This document shows, piece by piece, positions 1 through 8,470 of a stretch of 39,526 nucleotides of DNA. The first letter of the stretch is position 1, and each line of letters opens with the position of its first letter. The notes below the pieces were generated by a model, which was not told the DNA's origin, did not search any database, and saw nothing but the letters and a program-made list of their open reading frames with translations. The DNA comes from Fibrobacter sp. (GTDB lineage: Bacteria; Fibrobacterota; Chitinivibrionia; Chitinivibrionales; Chitinispirillaceae): contig JAAYPC010000177.1 in assembly GCA_012519985.1 (NCBI GenBank), positions 1-39,526 of the forward strand. The letters are read 5' to 3'. The translations under genes and the position numbers were made by a program.

Positions 1-112
1 CGTTTTTGGTAAGACGCAGATCGTTTTTGGAATGACGCAGATCGTTTTTAGAATGTCGCAGATCGTTTTTAGAATGTCGCAGATCGTTTTTAGAATGTCG
101 CAGATCGTTTTT
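1..112. repeat. 21-bp tandem repeat array, cut by window edge
   Basis: Five complete 21-bp units start at 1, 22, 43, 64 and 85, and a sixth stops after about 7 bases at 106. The unit reads CGTTTTTAGAATGTCGCAGA plus a final T. Units 3-5 are identical; units 1 and 2 differ at a few central bases. There is no spacer between units, so this is not a CRISPR array. The array touches base 1 and may continue outside. Its role is unknown. Multiple direct repeats of this size also occur at the ends of some IS elements such as the IS21 family, but no transposase is visible here to support that. Confidence 0.9.
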
Positions 113-250
113 TTTCGGATACATCTCTCAACAGGCGACAACTCATGCAATGTATTACCGGGATTTTTTGGTTAATAGCATCATATCGATTCAGGTGAAG
201 GGGTAGTGTGGTAGATGTCTGTAGCGATTTTCCCTGTTTTTCTATCGAGT

Positions 251-898
251 TCATTCTTCTGGTTTTCCCAATCGGATCTCCTCTACCAAGCTGAACCATT
301 TATTCAATGGAGGTATTATTGTAATCAGTATGAATCCGATATCCTTCCAGAATGACCAATTTTCCAGATATTCTTTATTTAATCGAACTTTTTGTGGCCA
401 GATAATCTTGTCGTTATAAGCCTGAGGATCCTGAACACCAGCCAGCAGTTCCTCTTCATTTCGGAAATAAATTGACGCCGGGCCGGTTATTCCCGGACGC
501 AACAGAAGAATTTTCCTGTCTTCACCTTCGAGCTTATCTGCATACCCCGGGACATCAGGGCGGGGGCCGACAAAGGACATCTTCCCTGTCATCACATTCA
601 ATAATTGTGGCAATTCATCGAGTTTGAATTTCCTCAGATATTTTCCCAACGGGGTAATCCGTATATCCGAAGCTGCAGTTATGGAACCACTCTTGGAAGC
701 TCCTGAATACATGGTGCGAAATTTAATGCAATTGAAGATTTTTCCATGTCTGCCTATTCTTTTTTGGAAGAACAATGCAGGTCCCGGTGAGCTCAAAACA
801 ACAGCAACTGCGATAAGAAGCCCTAATGGCCACAACGCAAAGATCCCAATAGCGGCTACGATAATATCAAAGGTGCGTTTAACCCAAAAATTTACCAT
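251..898 (-). CDS. Bacterial sugar transferase (PglC/WcaJ-type phosphoglycosyl transferase)
   Basis: This 215-residue protein belongs to the monotopic phosphoglycosyl transferase family, which moves a phospho-sugar from a UDP-sugar to undecaprenyl phosphate at the inner face of the cytoplasmic membrane. Visible landmarks are the hydrophobic re-entrant helix at about residues 9-36, with the S-S-P-G-P turn following, the KFRTM motif near residues 59-63, the catalytic Asp-Glu pair in LDELPQ (Asp94-Glu95), and MSFVGPRP near 107-114. Its length matches the small PglC-like class rather than long WbaP/WcaJ proteins with an N-terminal membrane bundle. It lies 17 bases after the CapD-like gene and is the last gene of that run. 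The sugar donor is inferred from neighbours to be a UDP-amino-dideoxy sugar. Confidence 0.93.
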   Translation of the reverse strand: MVNFWVKRTFDIIVAAIGIFALWPLGLLIAVAVVLSSPGPALFFQKRIGRHGKIFNCIKFRTMYSGASKSGSITAASDIRITPLGKYLRKFKLDELPQLLNVMTGKMSFVGPRPDVPGYADKLEGEDRKILLLRPGITGPASIYFRNEEELLAGVQDPQAYNDKIIWPQKVRLNKEYLENWSFWKDIGFILITIIPPLNKWFSLVEEIRLGKPEE

Positions 899-915
899 TG
901 AAAAAATAATTACGG

Positions 916-2796
916 TTAATTGAACATTCTCTGCTGTATCTCTTCAAAATCCGGTCCTGTCATTTCCGGAATGAGTTCTTTTATATCATTATAAATCAGG
1001 CGCATGTTCCCCAGTTCCACATTGCTTTTAAGATCATGAATAAACCTTTCAACTCTGTCGGGATCATGATGATTTCTCTTTTGCACCCTGATTTTGTCAA
1101 AACCGGTAGGAACCACATCCTCTTGTTCACAGAGAAGAACCTCCTCGATCTTCTCTCCATGTCGCATCCCGGTAAAAACGATCTCCACATCTTCACCCAC
1201 ACGTAATCCTGAAAGTTCAATGAGGTTTTTGGCCAGATCCACTATTTTGACCGGATTACCCATATCCAACATAAATATCGCTTTGGATTCATTGAGGGTT
1301 GAAGCCTGCAAAACCAACTGTACTGCTTCTGGTATAGACATGAAATACCGTTTGGTATCGGGACTGGTGACCGTCACCGGCCCTCCATCTCTTATCTGTT
1401 TCTGAAACATGGGAATAACACTTCCACTTGAACCGAGTACGTTTCCAAAGCGAACGACATTAAACAGTGTTCCAGATGGATTCCTTTCCAGAACGACCCG
1501 CTCTGCCAGTCTCTTTGAGATACCCATTATACCCTTGGGATTAACCGCTTTGTCGGTTGAAATCATTACAAACTGCTTTACACCGTATCGTTCAGCAAGG
1601 GATGCAAGAACGGCACTCCCCAGAACATTGTTTTTCAGACAGGCAAGTGGATTCCATTCCATAAGATGCACATGTTTATAGGCAGCAGCATGATAAATGT
1701 AATCGGGCGGATATTTTCTGAACAGAAGGTCCATAAAACCATTATCCAGAATGTTTCCTACAATAGTATGAATGGCAATGTCCTTATATTTTTTCTTGAG
1801 TTCAAGATCCACATGATATGCACTGACTTCACTGGAATCCAGCAGAATCATTCGTGAAGGCTTATAGGAAGCTACCTGATTGCAGATTTCAGAGCCGATA
1901 GACCCCCCTGCACCTGTTATCAGAACCGTTCTGGCGGCAAGCTGTTTACGAACTTTAGTGTCATCCAGCTTTATATTAGGTCTGCAAAGTAAATCATCTA
2001 TGGAAACATCACGGATCTGGTTAATCCGGAGTTTACCACTCATAATGTCCAGCATGGATGGTACGATTTTAAACTTCAGGTCCCATTCAGGAATTTTAGA
2101 AGCATTGATGATATTTTGTACCGTTTTATTGGTAGCTTCCGGTATAGCTATAAAGACTTCATGGATCCGGTATTTTCTTATCACATATTTTATTAATGAT
2201 GTACCACCAAATACTTTCAGTCCCTGGATACGCTTGTTGTGCAGTGATTTATCTCTATCGATAAATCCTACCGGTATATATTCTTTTTTCTTGGCAGCCT
2301 TTATAGTCTTGACTATTTCATTTCCGGCTGTTCCAGCACCGATAATCAGCACGTTTTTTGCAGTGTCACTTGCCGGTATAAATGACTCTCTGAAAAGACG
2401 GATGGTAAATCTGGTTCCACCGTTGAAGACGATAAAGAAGGCAAAATTCAATACATAAACCGATCTGGGATAGCCGATGAATTGACCGCTAAATGTGATC
2501 ATAAACATGAATATCAGAGAGGCAAGCGCAGAAGCCTTTACTATATCCTTCAAATCATCGACACTGACATAACGCCATATTCTCTGATAAAGATTGAACA
2601 TACCGGAAATTATTAGAAATATTACTACATTCAAAGGAAGAGACAGAAAAAAGAGCCTGGGGTAGTTGCCCTGTCCCAGGGTAAAGTCAAACCTTAAAAG
2701 AAACGATATAAGCAGAGAAAGGGTAGGAAAAATGGCATGTAAAGTAATGATCACTGCAAGCCTGTATTTAAAAAGTGATTTATATATAGTTATCAT
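916..2796 (-). CDS. CapD/PglF/WbpM-type UDP-sugar 4,6-dehydratase, membrane-bound
   Basis: This 626-residue protein is a large membrane-bound SDR nucleotide-sugar dehydratase. Four hydrophobic segments lie within residues 10-135. A first Rossmann motif (GAGTAG, residues 153-158) marks the CoA-binding-like domain, and a second (TGAGGSIGS, 294-302) starts the Polysacc_synt_2 catalytic domain. The catalytic loop reads STDKAVNP (413-420), and the usual SDR Tyr-x-x-x-Lys is Met424-x-x-x-Lys428, a substitution known in the PglF/WbpM group. The expected reaction is UDP-GlcNAc to UDP-4-keto-6-deoxy-GlcNAc. The aminotransferase gene lies 62 bases upstream and the sugar transferase 17 bases downstream, so the three form a pathway. 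The exact sugar product is inferred. Confidence 0.93.
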   Translation of the reverse strand: MITIYKSLFKYRLAVIITLHAIFPTLSLLISFLLRFDFTLGQGNYPRLFFLSLPLNVVIFLIISGMFNLYQRIWRYVSVDDLKDIVKASALASLIFMFMITFSGQFIGYPRSVYVLNFAFFIVFNGGTRFTIRLFRESFIPASDTAKNVLIIGAGTAGNEIVKTIKAAKKKEYIPVGFIDRDKSLHNKRIQGLKVFGGTSLIKYVIRKYRIHEVFIAIPEATNKTVQNIINASKIPEWDLKFKIVPSMLDIMSGKLRINQIRDVSIDDLLCRPNIKLDDTKVRKQLAARTVLITGAGGSIGSEICNQVASYKPSRMILLDSSEVSAYHVDLELKKKYKDIAIHTIVGNILDNGFMDLLFRKYPPDYIYHAAAYKHVHLMEWNPLACLKNNVLGSAVLASLAERYGVKQFVMISTDKAVNPKGIMGISKRLAERVVLERNPSGTLFNVVRFGNVLGSSGSVIPMFQKQIRDGGPVTVTSPDTKRYFMSIPEAVQLVLQASTLNESKAIFMLDMGNPVKIVDLAKNLIELSGLRVGEDVEIVFTGMRHGEKIEEVLLCEQEDVVPTGFDKIRVQKRNHHDPDRVERFIHDLKSNVELGNMRLIYNDIKELIPEMTGPDFEEIQQRMFN

Positions 2797-2858
2797 ATTT
2801 CTAACAAACCTGTCAAACTCAGATAAATTATTCTTTTGGTAACGATTGCTGGTTTGTA

Positions 2859-3983
2859 TTATCTGCCAAATTGCTTCTTCAGATGTCCGACGATAAAATC
2901 CAGATCATCCTGAGCCAATGAGGAACCAGAAGGCAGACACAATCCATTGTCAAACAGTTTTTCTGATACACCGTTTCCATAATAAGCGCACCTCTGAAAC
3001 ACCGGTTGAAGATGCATCGGTTTCCACAACTGCCGGCTCTCCACGTTTACACTCTCCAGATTCAGCCGGACCTGCTCCGGAGTAAACGATCTGCCATCAA
3101 GCATAATGCAGGTAAGCCAACAATTGGATTTACCATAAATATCACAGGGAATGAATCCTATTTCTTCTATGTCTTTGAGTGATTCCCTGTAATACTCAAA
3201 TATTTCCCGTCGTCTTTTCACTCGATCGTCAATTACTCTTAGCTGCCCTCTTCCGATTGCAGCACTCACATTGCTTAACCGGTAATTGTATCCCACATCT
3301 TCATGCTGATAGTACGGAACCGGCCCTCGCGCCTGAGTCGACAGATATCTGGCCTTTTCTGCAAGTTCTCTGTTATTGCTTATCAGAGCACCACCTCCGG
3401 AAGAGGTAATTATCTTGTTTCCATTGAAGGAGAAGATTCCGACATCCCCTATCACTCCTGTATGTTTTTCTCCATGATAACTGCCAAAGGATTCTGCAGC
3501 ATCTTCTATGACAAGTATGCCATGTCTGGAAGCGATTCTCATTATTTCATCCATATTGGCAGCCTGACCATAGAGATGAACGACAATGACTGCCGCAGGC
3601 TTCTTCCCCTTTTTGATTCTGTCCTCTATAGCAAACTCAAGTAGTTCAGGATCAATATTCCATGATTTCTTTTCACAATCGATAAAGACCGGTTGTGCTT
3701 TCTGGTAAAGGATGGGAAATGCGGAACCTGCAAAAGTTAAGGTACTACAGAGTACCTCATTATTTTCCTTTACACCGTTGAGGATCAGTGCCAGATGAAT
3801 GGCTGCAGTCCCTGAAGACAGGGCAACTGCATAAGAAGCGCCGGTATATGAACAGATCTCCTTTTCAAACGATTCGATATCCGGCCCGGCTGGGGCTATC
3901 CAGTTGGATTTAAATACATTCTGAACCAGTTTTTCTTCCTCACCAGACATGTGGGGGGGTGACAGAAATATCCTTTTTCTCAT
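2859..3983 (-). CDS. DegT/DnrJ/EryC1/StrS-family sugar aminotransferase (PglE-like)
   Basis: This 374-residue fold-type I PLP enzyme is expected to convert a UDP-4-keto-6-deoxy sugar to the 4-amino sugar with glutamate as donor. The N-terminal family signature SGTAAIHLAL is at 57-66, the cofactor-contacting Asp161 is in VIEDAAESFGS, and the PLP lysine is Lys190 in FSFNGNKIITSSGGG. The C-terminal SCWLT block is also typical of the family. Length is normal. It directly precedes the dehydratase gene that would supply its substrate, which supports a PglF-PglE-PglC type route. No PglD-like acetyltransferase is in the window, so the product may be left unacetylated or acetylated by an enzyme encoded elsewhere. 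Confidence 0.93.
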   Translation of the reverse strand: MRKRIFLSPPHMSGEEEKLVQNVFKSNWIAPAGPDIESFEKEICSYTGASYAVALSSGTAAIHLALILNGVKENNEVLCSTLTFAGSAFPILYQKAQPVFIDCEKKSWNIDPELLEFAIEDRIKKGKKPAAVIVVHLYGQAANMDEIMRIASRHGILVIEDAAESFGSYHGEKHTGVIGDVGIFSFNGNKIITSSGGGALISNNRELAEKARYLSTQARGPVPYYQHEDVGYNYRLSNVSAAIGRGQLRVIDDRVKRRREIFEYYRESLKDIEEIGFIPCDIYGKSNCWLTCIMLDGRSFTPEQVRLNLESVNVESRQLWKPMHLQPVFQRCAYYGNGVSEKLFDNGLCLPSGSSLAQDDLDFIVGHLKKQFGR

Positions 3984-4161
3984 ATCAGCATTAACTTCTA
4001 AAGAGATGGCTTATATCCGTCAAAATGCCACTGAGCTCAAGCGGTAAATGACTAAATCAGACGACACTAATGAAGAAAAAATTTTACAATTTATCAGCAG
4101 AAAAAGCCATCAAAAGTTTTCTTACATTCAGTTGATCAGAAAACTTCCTGTCTCCCGACTT

Positions 4162-4191
4162 GCTCTTTATCTGTCAAAAGAGATAAACAGC
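4162..4191 (+). other. Stem-loop between the ydcF-like and aminotransferase genes
   Basis: TTTATCT (4166-4172) pairs with AGATAAA (4181-4187) across an 8-base loop. After a single C-C mismatch, GCT (4162-4164) pairs with AGC (4189-4191). On the plus strand the stem is followed by TTTT, so it could be a weak plus-strand terminator; the minus strand has no U-tract after it. It overlaps the end of a 49-codon plus-strand ORF (4048-4197) that has no clear ribosome binding site. Confidence 0.45.
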
Positions 4192-4233
4192 TTTTGAATA
4201 TCATCACTCTACATAAATGATAAGACGGAAGGC

Positions 4234-5007
4234 TTAAATCCACCCAAGCAGTTTATAGCCAATAAGGCCATAATATTCATGAAGAGCCTGGGTAGAAATA
4301 TCCAGATAGTTAGAATTGGGGAATAAATTAAAAATGAAGGTTCTTTTGGTGACTGATTTCTGAAAATCGGTTGGTGCAGGATACACTGTGAAACCATGTT
4401 TTTTGAACACTGCTTCTGATCGAATCATATGTGCAGCAGAAGTGACCAGAATGATCTTTCTGGGTAAACCAAGCGAATCCAGAATCTGGGCAATGTAGGG
4501 ACCGTGTTCATGAGTGTTTTTGGCTTTCTTCTCAACTATGATATTATTGGAATCGACTCCCATTTCCATTAAAAGCAGCGCATTATGCAACCCTTCGGGA
4601 AGCACGTCCTTTGATGCCGGATCTACCGGTCCTCCGCTGGTAATGATCCACTTGCATATCCCTTTTTTATACAATCTGGCTCCATGAATGACTCTGTCCC
4701 CTGCCTCGTTAATCTCAAGACGGTTCGTGCCATGTTCCGTTGCTTTTCCGCTACCTCCCAGTACAACAATTGCTGAACAGCTATCTGTTAATTGCTGCTC
4801 TGAATAATACCGGTTCTCCAGTATCCCTACCAGCAGATTGGCAACGATCCTCGATGAAAACAGCAGTAGTAGAGTACCTGCAGCTACAAAGCACCATATT
4901 GAATATCTTTTCCTGGTAAAAAAAGCCACTATTCCAACTATCAATAATACTGTCACCAGCCCTAAGGGATATAGCGGAAGTGCAATAAATTTGATTAGAA
5001 AAGCCAT
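4234..5007 (-). CDS. YdcF/SanA/ElyC-family membrane protein (DUF218)
   Basis: Two N-terminal membrane helices (about residues 4-29 and 35-55) are followed by a DUF218 domain. The domain shows VVLGGSG, the E-x-x-RV-x-x-GARL block, IITSGG, and a conserved N-T-x-E-x-(G)P loop. Family members such as E. coli ElyC and SanA act in envelope integrity and peptidoglycan or undecaprenyl-phosphate metabolism; the biochemical reaction is unknown. An ATG at 5007 is preferred because a GGA lies just upstream; a TTG three codons earlier (5016) is possible but has no ribosome site. It lies 250 bases upstream of the glycan genes on the same strand, and an undecaprenyl-linked role would fit them, though co-transcription is uncertain. 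Confidence 0.85.
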   Translation of the reverse strand: MAFLIKFIALPLYPLGLVTVLLIVGIVAFFTRKRYSIWCFVAAGTLLLLFSSRIVANLLVGILENRYYSEQQLTDSCSAIVVLGGSGKATEHGTNRLEINEAGDRVIHGARLYKKGICKWIITSGGPVDPASKDVLPEGLHNALLLMEMGVDSNNIIVEKKAKNTHEHGPYIAQILDSLGLPRKIILVTSAAHMIRSEAVFKKHGFTVYPAPTDFQKSVTKRTFIFNLFPNSNYLDISTQALHEYYGLIGYKLLGWI

Positions 5008-5149
5008 AGGATCCAAAAAACTAATGGTTAAACAAATTTAAAAGAAAAGTCCAGTTTATTGAGTCGGAAATATAAATCATTTTTACTGTTACCATAGTGC
5101 AGAACCTCAAATAGTCGGGATTCGGGTGAAGTGAAACAGCTATTGATGA

Positions 5150-8100
5150 CTAATCGGAATAATAGATATGTAATCTGTAATCAGATTTCCAGACACCCTG
5201 ATCGAATATCTTTATCTCGAGAAATTCATCGGTGTATTGGCTTTTATTTTCTATTATAACAGAAAACTGACGGTTCTGCCCTACCGATAAAAGACGTTCG
5301 GACAAACCCAGCTTAACAATTATTTCATAATTATCAACAAGCGGGTCATCTTCATCTTCTACATAAAAACTCAATGTCTCTGGTTCTGAAGTTGCTTGCA
5401 TATACATAACACTGTCAGCCCAGGAGGATGTTATTGTCGCAGGACGGTTTGGAGGAACGACACGAATCACAGGTTCTAAGATATCAACATTCTTGAAAGA
5501 ATCGCAGATAGCAATCTTAAGTGTGTAAATACCGGTGTCTTTTGCAGAGGGTGTCCATAGAAGAGTTGCAGAATCCTGAGTCATATTATTCATGATAATG
5601 ACAGGAGATGAATTTCCCGAAGAAGTCACGGTATAAGAAAATGGTGGCATCCCTGTACCGATTTGGCGTTTCAACTGAAGCGACATGGTATCACCGGTTT
5701 CGATGGAAAATGGAAAATCACTCAAGGTGTTTTTGAATCTTATCCTGTTCTTAGGCTTTACATCGATGTTTATGATATTACTCTCAACCGTGATTTTTCC
5801 GTCGAACGCAATTATTTTGCACCTATATATACCTACTCTCTCCACTCTGACAGTGCACTTTGTATCCATATAAACATTTCCAGCGAGATTAAATTCGCCT
5901 GTGCTGTCAGTTATGTACAAGAAATAATTCAATTTGTTGATCGGATCAGTATCGGCTCCTGACCAGTGAAAAACAAATTCGTTTGTATCAATCATCTGGC
6001 CATCTACTGGCGTAGAAATAACCGGTTTTTCCGGAGCTGTACCATAGTAAAGGCATTTTTTCTGAAAATAGGTTTTATTCCGGTTTTTTATCGACACGTA
6101 AATAGTATCATAACCGCTGTCCTTCTCCATGGCATCAAGAAATATTCTTGCAGAATTATTGCTCAAAGCCCTGCGTTCAACTTTGTCACCATACCTGATA
6201 AGTAAATCTTCACCGCTCTCCAACACAGAATCCGGATCATGAACAATCACATCCAGAAATGCACTTAAAGACGGATCACTCAGATCGTAGATGGAATCAT
6301 TATGTCTGCCATTAAATTTCAGAGATAGTTCTATGGACCTCTTTTTGGGAATGACCGTGATTGGAGCAAAAAGAGTTGCTGTGCTGTCATTAATGATATC
6401 TGTTGCTGTAATGGTCAATCTGTGAATACCTGTATCAGAGGCGACTGGTGTCCACCTTAGTCTTCCACCCTCCAATAACAGGGGTGTCCCTTCAGGAACA
6501 ATACGGAAATCATATCTTATCTGGTTACTGTCTATAACTGGAATTGTCTTCAGATGAACATCCAGCATCTGGCTGTCAGCGATAAGCTCCAGAGGTATCT
6601 TTGTCTTACTGGTATCAAATATCAGAGACTGGCTAAGCCTTTCAGAACGCATGACAATAACATCCAACGTACAAACCATATCCATCCAGTAGTTGTCCCG
6701 GTAGTTGATTAACACTCTGGACACTGCAGTATCTGAAATTTCAGGAATCCATACAAATTTACCGCTTACAGAATCAAGATGAAAAGTCGATGGATTTCCT
6801 ATTGGCTTATATATAATCTCATCACCATCCCTGTCGATTGCTTTAATATTGCCGGAATATTTTTTGCCCACCACCGCTTTTATTGTTTTCTGAAAACTGC
6901 CAAGTTCCGGGCGGTGGTTTAATTTGAGGAAAAAAAGCATGCTGGTGTCGTGGTTTGCTGAATCGGTTATTTTAACCGTAAAGCTTTCACTTGCAGATGT
7001 AATCGCAACCTCTTTCTCCCAGATAAAACCAACTGAGTCAGACTTGTGAATCTTATCGCCATTTATTGATACTGAACTGACACCATCTCCCTCATCAAAT
7101 GCAATAATTCGAAAAAGAGCCGGACTTTTATCCGTTATTCTCCGCTCACCTTGTTCTGTAACAGATTGTCCATTTACAGTTAGCTCAACCATATTGGGTT
7201 TTTTGGTATCTGCACTTGATGGATCATAGAAAATCTGAAATACCGTATCAGCCAATGGCTCTCCATCAGTATTTTCCAGAAGAAGTCCGATGCTGCAATT
7301 ATTCCTGTCATTTTTAATAGAAGCATTGAAATTCCATTTGCCGGAGAGCTTGTCTTTGAAATTCCATGTATCACAAGTGATGCTATCGACTATCAGATGT
7401 AAAAGACCAGCCTTTGAATTGAAAAAATTTTTTACCTCACCACTAAGGAAGAACTGTCTCCGCTTTATGGTCGGTGAAGTTGGAGATGTAATGGTAATGG
7501 ATACCGAACCTGAAGAATTTTTTGTCGAATCGAAATCAAGCCAGAAACGTTTATGAGATGTATTGCCAAAATTATCTACCGCAGCTACATTGAGCTGTTC
7601 AGGAAGAGATAGGGCATTCACCTCTTTTATCAACCAGACATATTCCCCGTAATTATCATGTGGAAAAACCTTGTCCGCAGGAGTGCCATTACAGGTAGCA
7701 TCTCTCACTCCGCCATCATCCTCCACTTTGACAATAAAGTAGAAACTGTAACCATTAGCAGTCACCGTGTCCTTGAATATCTCATTGAGACAGGTTATAA
7801 CCGGTGCCTCACTGTCATTTATTTCACAGAAAAACCGGACCGATGGAGAATGACATTTTCCATTTCTGTCTGAAACAGATATGAATGCTTCCGGTCCGGA
7901 AGATCCTCTTAATCTGAATCTGGCGGTTTCAGTTTCAGCAATTATAATTTCACCATCGGCAAATTTCCAGATATAAAAGACATCATCATCAACGCCTGAA
8001 GCAGAAAGAGTAACTGAATCACCCACTTTAGCTTTGACATCAGGTTGAAATAATGGATTTACTACAAAGAGATTCAGTATCTGATAAATTACATCGCCAC

Positions 8101-8470
8101 TTTTTCTGACAGATACCAGCCTGATCTGGTGCTGCCCCGTATCATAAAAGGAAATACTGCAATTGAAAGAATCATTTCTATTAAAATCGATGCAGGTATC
8201 ATTGAAAAAACGGTTACCTTCTACATAAAGGGAGCATTTCTGGAGCAGGTTTCTTGCCAGAAATTTAACAGTCAGGGATTTAGTGGAAAAAATCTGCAGC
8301 GTATCACTATCCTGAATGTCAGTTATCATGACGGCTCTTGCATTAGCTTCATCTTTGAAGGGATTTTGATCTGAACAGCTCAACAGTGCAACTATGACAA
8401 CTGAAACCAGGATTTGAAGCAAAGCCATCCTGCAGTTCAGCAAATATTTATAAAAGTTCCGAATACCCAT
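5150..8470 (-). CDS. Giant Ig/cadherin-like repeat surface lipoprotein
   Basis: This 1106-residue protein starts with a lipoprotein signal: a hydrophobic stretch at about 16-30 ending in LLSC, with Cys32 the likely lipidated residue. The rest is a series of beta-sandwich-like segments. A PKD-like stretch (VGDSVTLSASGVDDD) lies near 150. Putative-Ig/cadherin-like segments with the pattern 'W-x-P ... DTG/DTA ... ' recur, for example near 520-610 (AIDRDGDEIIYKP, then KFVWIPEISDTAVSR) and in later copies (LRWTPVASDTGIHRL; LLWTPSAKDTGIYTL). A fibronectin-III-like segment contains FVFHWSGADTD. No enzyme motif is visible. Its N-terminus resembles that of the upstream 1515-residue protein (C-S-D-Q-N-P-F against C-T-T-D-H-N-P-F), so the two are paralogues. 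The genes abut with no gap (TAG then ATG). A role in adhesion or envelope architecture is inferred only. Confidence 0.85.
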   Translation of the reverse strand: MGIRNFYKYLLNCRMALLQILVSVVIVALLSCSDQNPFKDEANARAVMITDIQDSDTLQIFSTKSLTVKFLARNLLQKCSLYVEGNRFFNDTCIDFNRNDSFNCSISFYDTGQHQIRLVSVRKSGDVIYQILNLFVVNPLFQPDVKAKVGDSVTLSASGVDDDVFYIWKFADGEIIIAETETARFRLRGSSGPEAFISVSDRNGKCHSPSVRFFCEINDSEAPVITCLNEIFKDTVTANGYSFYFIVKVEDDGGVRDATCNGTPADKVFPHDNYGEYVWLIKEVNALSLPEQLNVAAVDNFGNTSHKRFWLDFDSTKNSSGSVSITITSPTSPTIKRRQFFLSGEVKNFFNSKAGLLHLIVDSITCDTWNFKDKLSGKWNFNASIKNDRNNCSIGLLLENTDGEPLADTVFQIFYDPSSADTKKPNMVELTVNGQSVTEQGERRITDKSPALFRIIAFDEGDGVSSVSINGDKIHKSDSVGFIWEKEVAITSASESFTVKITDSANHDTSMLFFLKLNHRPELGSFQKTIKAVVGKKYSGNIKAIDRDGDEIIYKPIGNPSTFHLDSVSGKFVWIPEISDTAVSRVLINYRDNYWMDMVCTLDVIVMRSERLSQSLIFDTSKTKIPLELIADSQMLDVHLKTIPVIDSNQIRYDFRIVPEGTPLLLEGGRLRWTPVASDTGIHRLTITATDIINDSTATLFAPITVIPKKRSIELSLKFNGRHNDSIYDLSDPSLSAFLDVIVHDPDSVLESGEDLLIRYGDKVERRALSNNSARIFLDAMEKDSGYDTIYVSIKNRNKTYFQKKCLYYGTAPEKPVISTPVDGQMIDTNEFVFHWSGADTDPINKLNYFLYITDSTGEFNLAGNVYMDTKCTVRVERVGIYRCKIIAFDGKITVESNIINIDVKPKNRIRFKNTLSDFPFSIETGDTMSLQLKRQIGTGMPPFSYTVTSSGNSSPVIIMNNMTQDSATLLWTPSAKDTGIYTLKIAICDSFKNVDILEPVIRVVPPNRPATITSSWADSVMYMQATSEPETLSFYVEDEDDPLVDNYEIIVKLGLSERLLSVGQNRQFSVIIENKSQYTDEFLEIKIFDQGVWKSDYRLHIYYSD

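Noticed and set aside
1-112. CRISPR array
   Set aside because: Units are 21 bp and contiguous, with no unique spacers and no cas genes.
90-299. 69-codon minus-strand ORF over the tandem repeat edge
   Set aside because: It overlaps the end of the sugar transferase in another frame, includes repeat sequence and has no family features.
1880-2458. Long plus-strand ORF of 192 codons opposite the dehydratase gene
   Set aside because: It is the antisense shadow of a well-supported enzyme gene and has no recognisable motif.
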